Source of the DNA: Tethya wilhelma
Taxonomy: Eukaryota; Porifera; Demospongiae; Tethyida; Tethyidae
Direction: 5' to 3'
DNA: 64,000 nucleotides
Assembly (NCBI GenBank): GCA_964030475.1
Contig: CAXIPT010000004.1
Location: 698,437-762,436, forward strand
Shown here: one piece after another, positions 1 through 10,357 of the stretch
How positions within the stretch are numbered: position 1 is the first letter of the stretch
How the letters are laid out: every line of letters starts with the position of its first letter
The notes under the pieces: generated by a model
Told to the model about the DNA's origin: nothing
What the model saw: only the letters and a program-made list of their open reading frames with translations
Databases searched by the model: none
Program-made: the position numbers and the translations under genes

Positions 1-3000
1 GGTTTGTCCCCATTTGTCCAAAATGTCCAGGAGATGCATTAGGAGGTAAAGATTGCATTGGATCATGTTGTTGTCCCATTGCCATGGATACAGGTACATG
101 CTGCTGCTGCTGCTGCTGTTGAAAGTTCTCTAGATACTGCCCACCATGTTGAACACCTTGTACATTTCCCTGCTGTTGAGGGTAATTCAATTGTTGATGA
201 GTGTTTCTCATCCGTGGTGAAGGCATGGGATGGTGACCCTGTCCTGGTCCTTGTCCATAAGGTTGGTTAGGCTGCACATTAAAGTGCTGGACATTGTTGT
301 AATCCTGTCTAGCTTTGTATTCTGTAAGACTCTTCTGTTCTCCATCAGGCTGTAGCCTCTGACGCTGGTGGTAGTTTGGATTGTCTCTGCTACTCCCTGA
401 GCCAGCTTGCCCACGTCCTTGGGCCTGCATCTGGTGTAACTGGTTTCGACGCATCTCTTCCAAATTGCTAGAAAGGAAACCTTCCTCTCCAATGCTGGCT
501 GCGGATCCACTCAGACCCTGGTACTGAGAGGGAGCAAGGTAGCCTGGCTGTTGGGTCCCGACGGTGGCTTGGGTAGGAACGTTGTTAGGATTGTAAGGAA
601 ACTGAGTCTGTCCTCCACAGAAGAGAGAGATCGATGGTATTGCAATTGAAAAAAAAAACAAACTAAAACAATATTTGATATCTTATAGATAATTATGAAG
701 CTCTAGGAGCTATACAGTCATTACTACAAACAAAAATACAGTCATGCAATACACCAACAAAGGCTTAGTAAAGTCAAAGTACAAAAAACACTATACCATG
801 TTCACAGCTGGCTGAGGAAGGGTTGCTGGATCTATAGGTTGACTAGATTCTGAATCAAGGGTCATGAGTGTGAGCTGGACGTGAGGATGAAAGAAAATTA
901 TAGTTAAGTTGAAAATTATATAAACTCACACACAACATCATAGCTCCTCCACCTCTTCCTAAGAAGAGTCATCCCACACCTCCTTACCAGACAGAACAAC
1001 NAAAAAAAAAAAAAAAAAAACAGCAAGAAAGAGGCAAAAACCATGATTCTAAGGGATGGGGGGCCATCATGAACCACCCTCCGCTTTCCCCCTGGATCCA
1101 CCACTGCACACACACACACACCTTGGGTTGTTCTGTCTGGTAAGGAGGTGTGGGATGACTCTTCTTAGGAAGAGGTGGAGGAGAAATGTTGTGTTGTTTT
1201 AAAATGGCCTTCAACTGGTCATTGTGTCTGAACAACACCTGCAAAGCATTGTTCACACATATTGAATATCATTACAGACAATGTCATTCTCATGAGTGCA
1301 GCAAGGGTTACAGTAGTCGTTTTGTATGTCTGTGCTAGCCTCATTCCCAGGCTCTCTCCCAGTGAATATTTATGCACACGCGCACACAAAAATAGAGCCT
1401 GGGAATGAGGCTATGTCTGTGCGACTGTGGACTTTTCTTTGTTCACTCTATATCTCAAGAACGGAAGGCTCAGTCTTCAAAAGCGACATACCAAGGTAAA
1501 ATATCAAGATTATCTAAAAAAAAAAATTACACGTAGCATTCAACAAAAACCTATAGCTCCTGAGATCTGAAGCTTTTCAGCCTCTCGAGTGCTAAGCTTC
1601 TAGGTCACACCTGCTGATCATGCCCATTTGTTGGTTTATGCATTATTTAGAGTTGACTCAAAGCTGAATGTTTTTCCTGACACAACACAGAAGGAGCTGA
1701 GAAAGGATATATACTGACTCACTTTTGTAGGTAAATTTAGCTGCTATACTCTTCTTAAGCATGCTGTTTTGGCATATTATAAACAAGTTTTTATTGAAAC
1801 TCAGTTATGCATGACAGGTAACTCTGTCGTCTGTGGTTACCTTACAGCATACTGCTTGCAGTTATCAAACATAGCCTAATCATGTCAATCATTTGTAGTG
1901 ATCAAATTGGTTTATATTATGCAGTGTCCTCCAGCAAGCACATGGTGACAGGTAGATTTATCCAGCATGTGTGAGCATGCATCATTGATCATACACTGCA
2001 TAAAATTTGTTAAAGCACTAAGGGTTAGGCACCTTGGTGCCTTTCCATTAATGTACGGGTAACAATGATGGTTGCACACATGTATATAGTTAGAAATTCA
2101 GCTAGCTCTGCAAAAACTGACGTGAAAAAAAATTAGTACAAAATCAGCTCAAAGCTTGTTTGGATCAACATATTCATGAGCTAACTGGTACTCACATCAT
2201 ATCGGTCTCGCAGTTCTTCGTACTTTCTCTTCACTTGACGAAGCTCATTTTGAACAAGCATCATATCACTTTCAGTTTTCTCCTTCTCAAAATGAGCCTA
2301 ATGTTATATGTGTATATGGTGAATGTGTGTGTGTGTGTGTGTGTGTGTGTTTGTCTTTTGCCATTGCCTAGCAACCAAAGTTTTTATAGGCTAAAATTGC
2401 TGGTTACTGGCTGGGGGAGGTGACAATAGAGTAGCTAGCTATAGGGTTCACAGGGGGTCAATGGCAAACAAAATAGTTGCATGCCCTTAAGTGTGCGGCA
2501 CTCGACCATTCATTGAGTACCTCCCACTTAAGGGTCATGCAACTATAGCATGACATTTTGTGTGAGGAGGGGATGGGGGGGAAGGGGGGGTCCAGAGAGA
2601 GGATATTTACCTTTGACTCAGCATCTTCATTTGTTTGATCCAGTGTCTCTTGGTACAACTGTATTTGTTCCTGTAAAGCACCTCGTGTCTTTATCAGTTG
2701 ACCTCTTGTCCTGTCTAGCTCGGCATAGGTTTCTGTGTATTGACCTTTGACCCTCTCTAGCTCAGCTCTGGTGTTATTCAGTTCAACTCTGTACTCTTCC
2801 ACTTGTTTCCTCTTCTGTTTCACTTGTTGGTTCTTGCCCATCACCTCAATGGTCTTCTCTTTGACAGTTTCATCTAGCTGGTTCCTGAGTTGAGCCACTT
2901 CCCTTTGAACTCTCTCAAGTTGTTCATTAAGACTTTGTTTTGTAACATTTGCAATCTCAAGCTCCTCTCTGAACTGGTCCAGCTGACGTTCAAGAGCTGC

Positions 3001-4438
3001 AGCTGTATGTTCAAATCCAGTTTTGGCTCTCTTTGTGGCTTCAAGTTCTTTGTTGAGTTCTGCTAAAGAGTCATACTGGTAAGAATGCAGACAATGTATA
3101 ATTGTGTATTGTACTTGTGATCCCAACAAGAGGAGCAAAGAAGGCAAACTAACAACTACAATTGAAGTACATATAGTAATAGTATTATGGTATGTTAGTA
3201 AGAATCAGCTCTGGTTCTACATTATTATTTTGTATGTACAAAAGTTATGTAATATCTCCAAATTCTTGTGACACAAAAGTTAAGTTCATGAAAATCCTCT
3301 TAATTAACTGTTTAGAACCAATATTCGTGAATCGCGATTTCTGAAATTATACTCTTATACGGTTTTCTAAATTTTCATGATAATATTATATGGTCCAATC
3401 ATGAAATTCACTAAACTATACTGTGCCACAAAAATACGGTTGCTACGTACACGCAACATAATCATAATATTATGCATTTTGCATTATGATAATACTTACA
3501 TTTTTTTGACATGGTAGAGGATAATCTTTCACCATTCTTGAATACCTTTTACCCAATGCTTGTACTCTATCTCTCAGTTCAGCTGTCTCTGGTCGTTGGG
3601 TTGGGTTGTCATGGAGACACTGGGTGATAAGAGGGTACATACAGTGATCACGGCCGATTTTCTCCAAAGCTACTCTTCGTCTTTTTACTTCACCATTTTT
3701 CTCCTGAAGAGCTTTTGCCATAACTTGTGCAGGAAGTCTGGCAATCACTTCAGTATCCTCCTGGTTAATGGCGAACAGGGAGAGGTGACCAAATGAGAAT
3801 ATGTCGATTTTGGGAGTACATTCAGGATTCTCTGTCAGTGCTTCAGGCGGCATATAGTATGGTTGTCCGGGAGCTGTTGTGTGTTTGTTAACAGTCCTCA
3901 TATCTCGTGGGGTAAGTAGCTTGGCTACACCAAGGTCAGCAATTTTGGCACGCCCATCAGTTGTGATGAGGACATTACGTGCCGTGAGATCACGATGGAC
4001 AATCTGAGGATCGTGAGTGTGTAGGTAGAGAAGACCATTGGTTACGTCTAGAAGAATAGACAGTTTGAGGGGGAGAGAAACTTGTGGGTGTGTCTCAAGG
4101 AAAGATGACAAATCAGAATGAAGGCTCTCCATTATCAGTGTAAGGTCATCAATTCCCCGCCCATAATGTACACCAATGAAATGAACAATGTTTGGATGTT
4201 TGAGACGACTCAGTGTGATACATTCACTTCGAAACTTTCGTTTTATGTTTTCACTATCTCGGACCTGGTACACTAATTCTTTGTGTATCTTCTTAGCAAC
4301 GCACGGCAGTCCGTTCAAAGTGACGTTATAGATGACTCCATAGGCTCCGTGTCCAGCCTCTTCACCGTCTTCTCTCAGTCCTACCACATTAGTGAGAACA
4401 AAGGGAGCTAATTCATCACCACCTCTATGTGCAGCCAT
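1..4438 (-). CDS. Kinase gene 1: TKL-like kinase with coiled coil and Q/N/P-rich tail (3' end outside window)
   Basis: Six phase-0 exons: 4438-3500 (kinase), 3075-2611 and 2297-2196 (coiled coil), 1238-1122, 874-797 and 607-<1. The kinase has a glycine loop GHGAYG (residues 29-34), lysine 49 in VAK, an alpha-C glutamate in FRSEC, HRDLTARN (from 148), DLG in place of DFG (168-170) and PPE in place of APE, so it looks catalytically competent and TKL-like. The second exon encodes about 155 residues of continuous heptads rich in E, K, Q and R. A short Pro-rich exon (PPPLPKKSHPTPP) follows, then a tail rich in Q, N, P, Y and G with a CAG-coded Q run. The ATG at 4438 was chosen because it gives the short leader before DELAPFVL seen in the paralogs; an upstream in-frame ATG at 4480 is less likely. 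Substrate unknown. The missing end may or may not carry a zinc finger. Confidence 0.8.
944..1127. repeat. Fold-back copy of an exon segment beside an ambiguous base and poly(A)
   Basis: Bases 944-1000 repeat, in inverse orientation and almost without mismatch, the exon segment at about 1129-1185. The copy ends at an undetermined base (1001) followed by a run of about 19 A. A short foldback touching an N and a homopolymer looks more like a sequencing or assembly join than a biological element, but a real small inverted duplication cannot be excluded. Confidence 0.6.
1109..1121. repeat. Short CA/TG repeat at a splice donor
   Basis: A (CA)n tract on the plus strand reads (GT)n on the coding minus strand directly after the exon ending CCCAAG. 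The donor GT is therefore the first unit of a microsatellite. Confidence 0.6.
1336..1413. mobile_element. Hairpin MITE, TAGCCTC..GAGGCTA family, 9-bp target duplication
   Basis: Arms of 20 bp (1336-1355 TAGCCTCATTCCCAGGCTCT and its inverse at 1394-1413) flank about 38 bp. The 9-bp direct repeat TGTCTGTGC borders both sides (1327-1335 and 1414-1422), a convincing target-site duplication. The element lies in an intron of kinase gene 1. Related copies are at 48561-48657 and, as one arm, near 33550. It encodes no protein, so a non-autonomous DNA transposon is inferred. Confidence 0.75.
2322..2350. repeat. (TG)n microsatellite
   Basis: Uninterrupted TG dinucleotides in an intron of kinase gene 1, just upstream (in gene orientation) of its third exon. 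Confidence 0.9.
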
Positions 4439-4504
4439 GTCAGTTATTATAATGGTCACGTGCACAGCCCCACCCATCAATGAATATTGCCTCAGTGGAA
4501 ATTA

Positions 4505-4515
4505 TGCGCATGCGC
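4505..4515. promoter_or_regulatory. NRF-1-like palindrome upstream of kinase gene 1
   Basis: TGCGCATGCGC core, matching the animal NRF-1 (alpha-Pal) consensus YGCGCAYGCGCR, about 70 bp before the chosen ATG at 4438. The same element recurs before six other kinase genes here. Binding is inferred. Confidence 0.6.
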
Positions 4516-4690
4516 ATAGAAATTTGATGTTACCAATATCTATGTTTAATCAGAGTGAAACTGAAACTGAAAGTATTTATAATTATCATGTATATGCACA
4601 GGGAAAGAAATAACAGCACTGACTGACTTTCACATCTGCAGACCAGCCTAGTAAATAAAAGTCCCAGTATTGCACAATTGCAAGTGATTG

Positions 4691-6874
4691 TCAGTGATCT
4701 TCCACGACACTCTCTTGAGTTGTTGCATCTCTCTCCTTTTTCTTTTTCGTCTTGTAAGCTTCTTCCTCCAACTTCAACTTGAACACTTTCTTTGTCACCT
4801 TTTCAAGCTTGTCACTCTAAAAAGGGAAAGAAAACACTCCAGTTAACCAATTGATTGTACAGTAATAATGTTACCTTTTCATCTTGTTCTATCTGGTTGT
4901 GAATATCTTTGTCTTGACATTTCTTTTGCAAATCTGTTGAGTGACTTCTAAATTCCTCCAATTCTTTTGCCATCTCTTGTGTCATGATGTTTCAATGTAG
5001 CTGCTTGGTTACGCCAAAATTCAACATCATCCAGTAAGTTTTGTTTCTTAGCTAGCTCCTTTTTAGCTTGCTCCAACTCCTGTTGAGCTGCTTCCATTTC
5101 AGTCTTGGTGTGCTGTTGATATCTGGTGTTTGTAATCCATGGTAACCTCATTGAATAGTGTTTTCTGTTCATCAAGTTCTTTTTCTAGGTCAGCTAGCTT
5201 GCTATGAGCTTTTTCTCTATCTCTTCTCTCATCTGTAAAATCCTTTTTATAGACCATGACCTATATATATATATATGTATAATTATTAAAGATAATCAGT
5301 ATTCATGTAATTATCTGGGCTTAATAAGCATGCATAGCACAAGCCATGAAGTTTTACATAAACATTTCTACCTGGGCTTGAACAGCATCTAATTTTTCCT
5401 TCAGCTCTGCGTTTTCATTTTCCAGCCGAAATACTTCCTTCTGATGATTATTTAGATCTTCAAAAGACTCTGAAAGCCTGTACATTTGATCTCGTAGGTC
5501 TTCGTTTTCAGCCTTTGTAGAAGATGCATGCCTCTTCTTTGACAGCAAGAAGTTCCTTTTTAGTGACCTCCAGTGTTTCCAGTTGTGACTGGGCCTCATA
5601 AAGATCCTTCTGTAACTTACTTTGCTGTTGCTAAAATTAATAAAAAAGAATATATAGGGTCATCAATGTCAGCCATATAGTACATTCAATAGTAGTGTAT
5701 ACGACCACTACTACTACCAAGATCTGCACGTAGTGGGGGTACGTGCTTGAGTGGGCTCATTGATAATTTGAATTAAGGTACAGTGCAGTGTGGCCACTCA
5801 TGAATTTTGCAGGAATTAGGGTCATTAATTATGTAACACCAACAAAGCCATGCAATCATTTGCATTCATATGACACGATATTACATAATATACCTTCATA
5901 GAAAGCACTTCTTTCGGCTCAAAGGTTCCTTTGTAAAGGGCCACAATGTTTTCAAGACCTGCAGCCTGGGGGTGCTTCATACAAAGTTCATGTAATTTTT
6001 CCGTAAGTTCAGCTATCTCTGGTCGTCGAGTTGGGTTGTCATGGAGACACTGGGTGATAAGAGGGTACATACAGTGATCTGGGCCAACTTTTTCAACCGA
6101 AGGTCGTCGTCTCAGTACTTGAACACCACCTTGCTTTTTGGCTGCTTTTGGAAAGTCCAATAGTTCAAAGACTTGAGGGTCTTCCTCATTGACAATAAAT
6201 AATGAGACACAACCAAATGAGAAAATATCAATTTTTGGGGTACACTCTGGATTCTCAGTCTGAGTCTCAGGAGGCATGTATGATGGTCGACCAGGAACTT
6301 TGGTGTGCTTTATATCAAGAGCATTCAGAGCTTGTAGAGTGAGTAGCTTGGCCATTCCAAGGTCTGCAATTTTGGCACGGGCATCAGAAGTGATGAGGAT
6401 GTTCCTGTCAGTGAGGTCATGATGGACAATGGGAGGGTCGTGGGTGTGGAGGTAGAGAAGACCGTACGATACGTCCAGGAGGATCGACATCTTTAGAGGG
6501 AGGGGAACTTGGGGGTGTTTCTTGAGAAAAGCATTTAAATCGAAAGTTAAACATTCCATAATCAGGGTTATATCACCTTTCTCTTTTCCATAGTGAACAC
6601 CAATGAAATGGACAAGGTTTGGATGCTTCAATCGACTCAAAATGATGCATTCATTTCGAAATTTCTTCTTCATAGTTTCACTGTCTTCTACTTCATCCAC
6701 TAAAGCTTTGTGTAGTCTCTTAGCAACGCATTGCAGACCATTTACGGTGACGTTGTAGATGACTCCATATGCACCTTGTCCAGCTTCTCCGCTGTCCTTT
6801 TTCAGCCCCTCGACATTTTTGAGAACAAAGCGAGCTAGCTCATCACTTCGGGCCCTCCGTGTACGTGTTGCCAT
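4691..6874 (-). pseudogene. Kinase gene 2: TKL-like kinase with coiled coil disrupted by three frameshifts
   Basis: Exons by homology to kinase gene 6: 6874-5894 (kinase, 327 codons, open), 5630-5372, 5260-4875 and 4816-4691 (ends in TGA). The kinase keeps GQGAYG (32-37), lysine 52 and DLG, but HRD reads HHD, losing the arginine that normally helps position an activation loop. The coiled-coil exons carry three +1 shifts, near 5531, 5105 and 4985. Each is followed by a stop in the original frame, and each lies where the paralog can be aligned across it. The splice sites are intact. There is no zinc finger; the last exon encodes a basic helix like that ending gene 6. Either the gene is decaying or the assembly has small indels; a truncated kinase-only protein is also possible. 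It is the only family member without the NRF-1-like site. Confidence 0.7.
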
Positions 6875-7068
6875 TTTTAGAAGTTTACTATGCAGTTGAT
6901 CACATGCACTCAACTAGCTCCTCCCATTTATGATCAATGAATATCATGCATGATTAATCAGCTTGTGTTTGCTATAATCATAAATCGTCGTGATGTGTAC
7001 ACAGGCTTGCAAACAAGCATTAATAAGTCTATGTAATAAGAAAATAGAACTTGAATTTGAAGACAGGG

Positions 7069-10000
7069 TCACACTTGATGATTGTCATCAGTTAATTCTG
7101 CTGTCTTACAATGGTTCACATGATACCGAAATTCTGGATCATTTTGAAATTTCTTTTGGCACTTTGGACACACCAAGCTGGGATGAAAAGGACGATCATC
7201 TTCACTCAGGCTCAATTCAGGAGGCTGTTCATGGTCGGTATTTTTCTTGCAGTCACACTGGTTCATATGAGCTTTAAAATTTTGAATCTCTCCAATCCTG
7301 AACCCCTTGCTACACATTGGACACACCAAGTTGGGATCAAAAGGAGCTGCACCGGAACTAGCTTGTTTGTGCACTTTTTCTCCCTCAGTGTCTCGAATAT
7401 CCCTATCAATGTTCGTTGCTGAAAATTTATTTGAGTCTTGAGACAATCTTTCTGTAGGAAGAGGTGAAGGTTGAGACGCTAATAGATTTTGGTCTGCTTG
7501 TGGTGTATGCCTAGGTTTAGGAGGTCGAGGTGGAGGGTTAGCAGAACTTGACTTCTGAGGGTGCTGTTCATGTTGCTCCAAAAGTGCTTCAAAGTTTACT
7601 GACTGTCTGTCACCTGATTTTGGTAGCAAGGATGCATGTGCTTGTGGTACCAAAGGACCTATGTTCGGCCAAGGTTGAGATGCTAGATTTTTATCTGCTT
7701 GTGTTGTACGCCTAGGTTTAGGAGGTCGAGGTGGAGGGTTAGCAGAACTTGACTTCTGTGGGTGCTGTTGCTCCAAGAGTACTTCAAAGTTTACATGTTG
7801 TACTGACTGTCTGTCACCTGATTTTGGTAGTGAGGAGGAATATGTTTGTGGTACTGAAGGACTCATGTTGGGCTTATCAGGTTGGGAACTAGCATGTTGT
7901 GTTCCCAAGGGTTGTACACGTGAATGTGGTATGTCCAGCACTATAACAAACAAAACAAAACAGTTAATTTTATTAACATTCATACATGAGTGGTGATTTA
8001 GCTAGAACAGTTGATTCAGCAGGCTGAATTTATGATCTACATACCTGGAGGATTTGCACCTATGTATCGTCCACTTGTGCTGCTACTACGCCTGTATTTA
8101 GGAGGAGCAGAGGCTTCTGCAGCTGGGATACGAGAAGCATCTTGGTTCATTGCAGGTACCACTGAATTTCCTTGTGGATTAGGATTGCTATTGATTCGTT
8201 GTTGAGTATAATGTGAGCTGTGGAGAGAAGGCTGTGATGTAGCTTGCTTGAGATCTTTTTCTAACTTTTCTATCTTCACTTTTGCATCCTGATATTTTTG
8301 CCGTTCTATGTGTAATTCAGTCTTTAACTCATCTACTTCTTGACGCAAGTTATCTTTTCTATTAACTAGGTCATCGTTCGACCTCACCACTTCAGAAACT
8401 ATGGCCTCTGATTCTTTTTTTACAGTTTCAGTTTCTCTTTGGGCAGTACTTAAATGTACTTTAACTCTGGTAAGCTCTTCTTCTAACTCAGTTCGTTCGC
8501 CTTTAAGAGTGTCTTGTGCTGTTCCCATTGTTTCAAATTTCACTGCTAGACCTTTCTTCTCCGCTAGGAGTGTTTCAACAGTCATTTCTAACTCTTTGTT
8601 TCGCTTTAGCAATTGTTTTTCCCCAGGAGTCTGTGTCCGCCTATCAGTTTCTTCCAGTTGGGCTTTCAATCGAGTATTTTCTTTTACAAGTCCGCTTATT
8701 TGTATTCTCAATTTATTTTCAGCTTCGATATCAATAGATTCTGAAAATTTAATAAGCTTGGCTCTGAGTCCCTGGTTTTCCATTGTCAGTGTTTCCAATT
8801 GTGAATGAGCACTATTTAGTAATCTCTACATGTCAATATAATAATAACACAATACCATTACAGTTATAATAGTGATATTCATGACCATTCCATACACAAT
8901 TATCATGTAATGGACAATAATTGCAAGTTAGTTTAGCGTAACGTGAACCGTGACATACCTCATTTTTGACTCCCTGATCCTTTAGCTCAAGAATCGTACG
9001 ATTCTGCTCCTCAGAGTGTGCTCGAAGTGTGGCAAACTGATCTTTCTGTTTTGCAAAATTCTCACGACATTCTTCCAATTCACTTGTAATCTTCAAGATT
9101 TCTTGACTTTGGCTAGCCTGTAAGATAATGTGGAAACAAGACACACTGATGGATTCACTTGCATGACAACTTTGACAAATAATAGTTATGGTTAATAAAT
9201 TTACATCGGTACATGAATGTAATGATCCATTACTAACATATGTCTCAATATAGTATTATCTCCTAACCTGTTTTACAGCTTCTTCAACTATTGGATGTTG
9301 TTTGCAAACTCTCTCCACTTTTTCTTTGAGTTCAGTAGCATTTGGTCGTTGGATTGGGTTGTCATGGAGACACTGAATGATAATAGGGTACATACAGTGA
9401 TCCTGACCAAGCTGTTCAAGTGCTGGTTTTCGTTCTTGAATACTTTTATTTTTCTGATGGTCTTCAATGACAACAAATTCACAATCTTCTTGGTTAATTG
9501 TGAACAGGGAGAGATGTCCGAAAGAGAATATGTCAATTTTGGGTGTACATTCAGGATTATCTGTCAGTGTTTCTGGCGGCATGTAGTATGGTTGTCCGGG
9601 AGCTTTAGTGTGTTTAGTAACATCCATCAAAGCTTGTCGTGTGAGTAGCTTAGCTACACCAAGGTCAGCGATTTTGGCATGACAATTCCACGAGATAAGA
9701 ATGTTGCGAGCTGTAAGATCACGATGAACTATCTGTGGATTACGTGTGTGCAAATAGAACAGACCCTGAGTTACATCCATGAGAATGGATAGTTTGAAAG
9801 AGAGAGGAAATTGTTGATGTTCTTCGAGAAAACAGGCCAAATCAGATGGTAGACATTCCATTATCAAGGTCAGGTCATTCCTATCCCTACCATATTGAAC
9901 TCCTACGAAACGGACGATGTTTGGATGTGAAAGACGGCTCAAAATGATACATTCATAGCGAAATTTCTTCTTGATATTTTCACTATTTGGTACTCTCCTC

Positions 10001-10173
10001 ACCAAGGCACTGTGCAGTCTCTTAGCAACACAGGGTTCTCCATTTACAGTGACCTTATGAATGACCCCATACGCTCCATGTCCAGCCTCTTCACTGTCTT
10101 CTGTCAGTCCCTCCACGTTATTGAGTACAAAGGGAGCTAGTACATCACCACCAACAGAATTACCTTGGGCCAT
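7069..10173 (-). CDS. Kinase gene 3: TKL-like kinase, coiled coil, SH3-ligand repeats, two UBZ-type zinc fingers
   Basis: Four exons (10173-9268, 9117-8959, 8825-8045, 7940-7069) sum to 906 in-frame codons, 905 residues. Kinase: GHGAYG 31-36, lysine 51, glutamate 74, HRDLTARN from 150, DLG 170-172, PPE. Then about 250 residues of coiled coil. The last exon has two tandem copies of a roughly 55-residue unit, each with SGDRQSV, VNFE[AV]LLEQ and PPPRPPKPR (a PxxPx[KR] SH3 ligand type). Two zinc fingers follow: CPMC-x14-H-x3-C, and CPKC-x12-H-x3-C, the latter spaced as in optineurin. This C2HC type binds ubiquitin in optineurin, TAX1BP1 and NDP52; ubiquitin binding here is inferred. It is the most complete member of the family. 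The start is the first ATG before VLAPFVL. Confidence 0.85.
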
Positions 10174-10262
10174 TTTGGATAGAATTTCAGTATAATTAGC
10201 TTTCCGAGACCGTCACGTCCACAAGCACAAGCCACTCCCACAGCCGCTCGTTTTCGTTTACA

Positions 10263-10272
10263 CGCATGCGCA
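10263..10272. promoter_or_regulatory. NRF-1-like site upstream of kinase gene 3
   Basis: CGCATGCGCA about 90 bp before the ATG at 10173, in the 184-bp gap between genes 3 and 4. Confidence 0.6.
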
Positions 10273-10357
10273 GTAAGCAGTTGTCTGTTGCGCGTCAGAT
10301 GAACAACAAAACAATAATATTATTTCAACTCAACTCTTAACACTAATAATCATAAAG

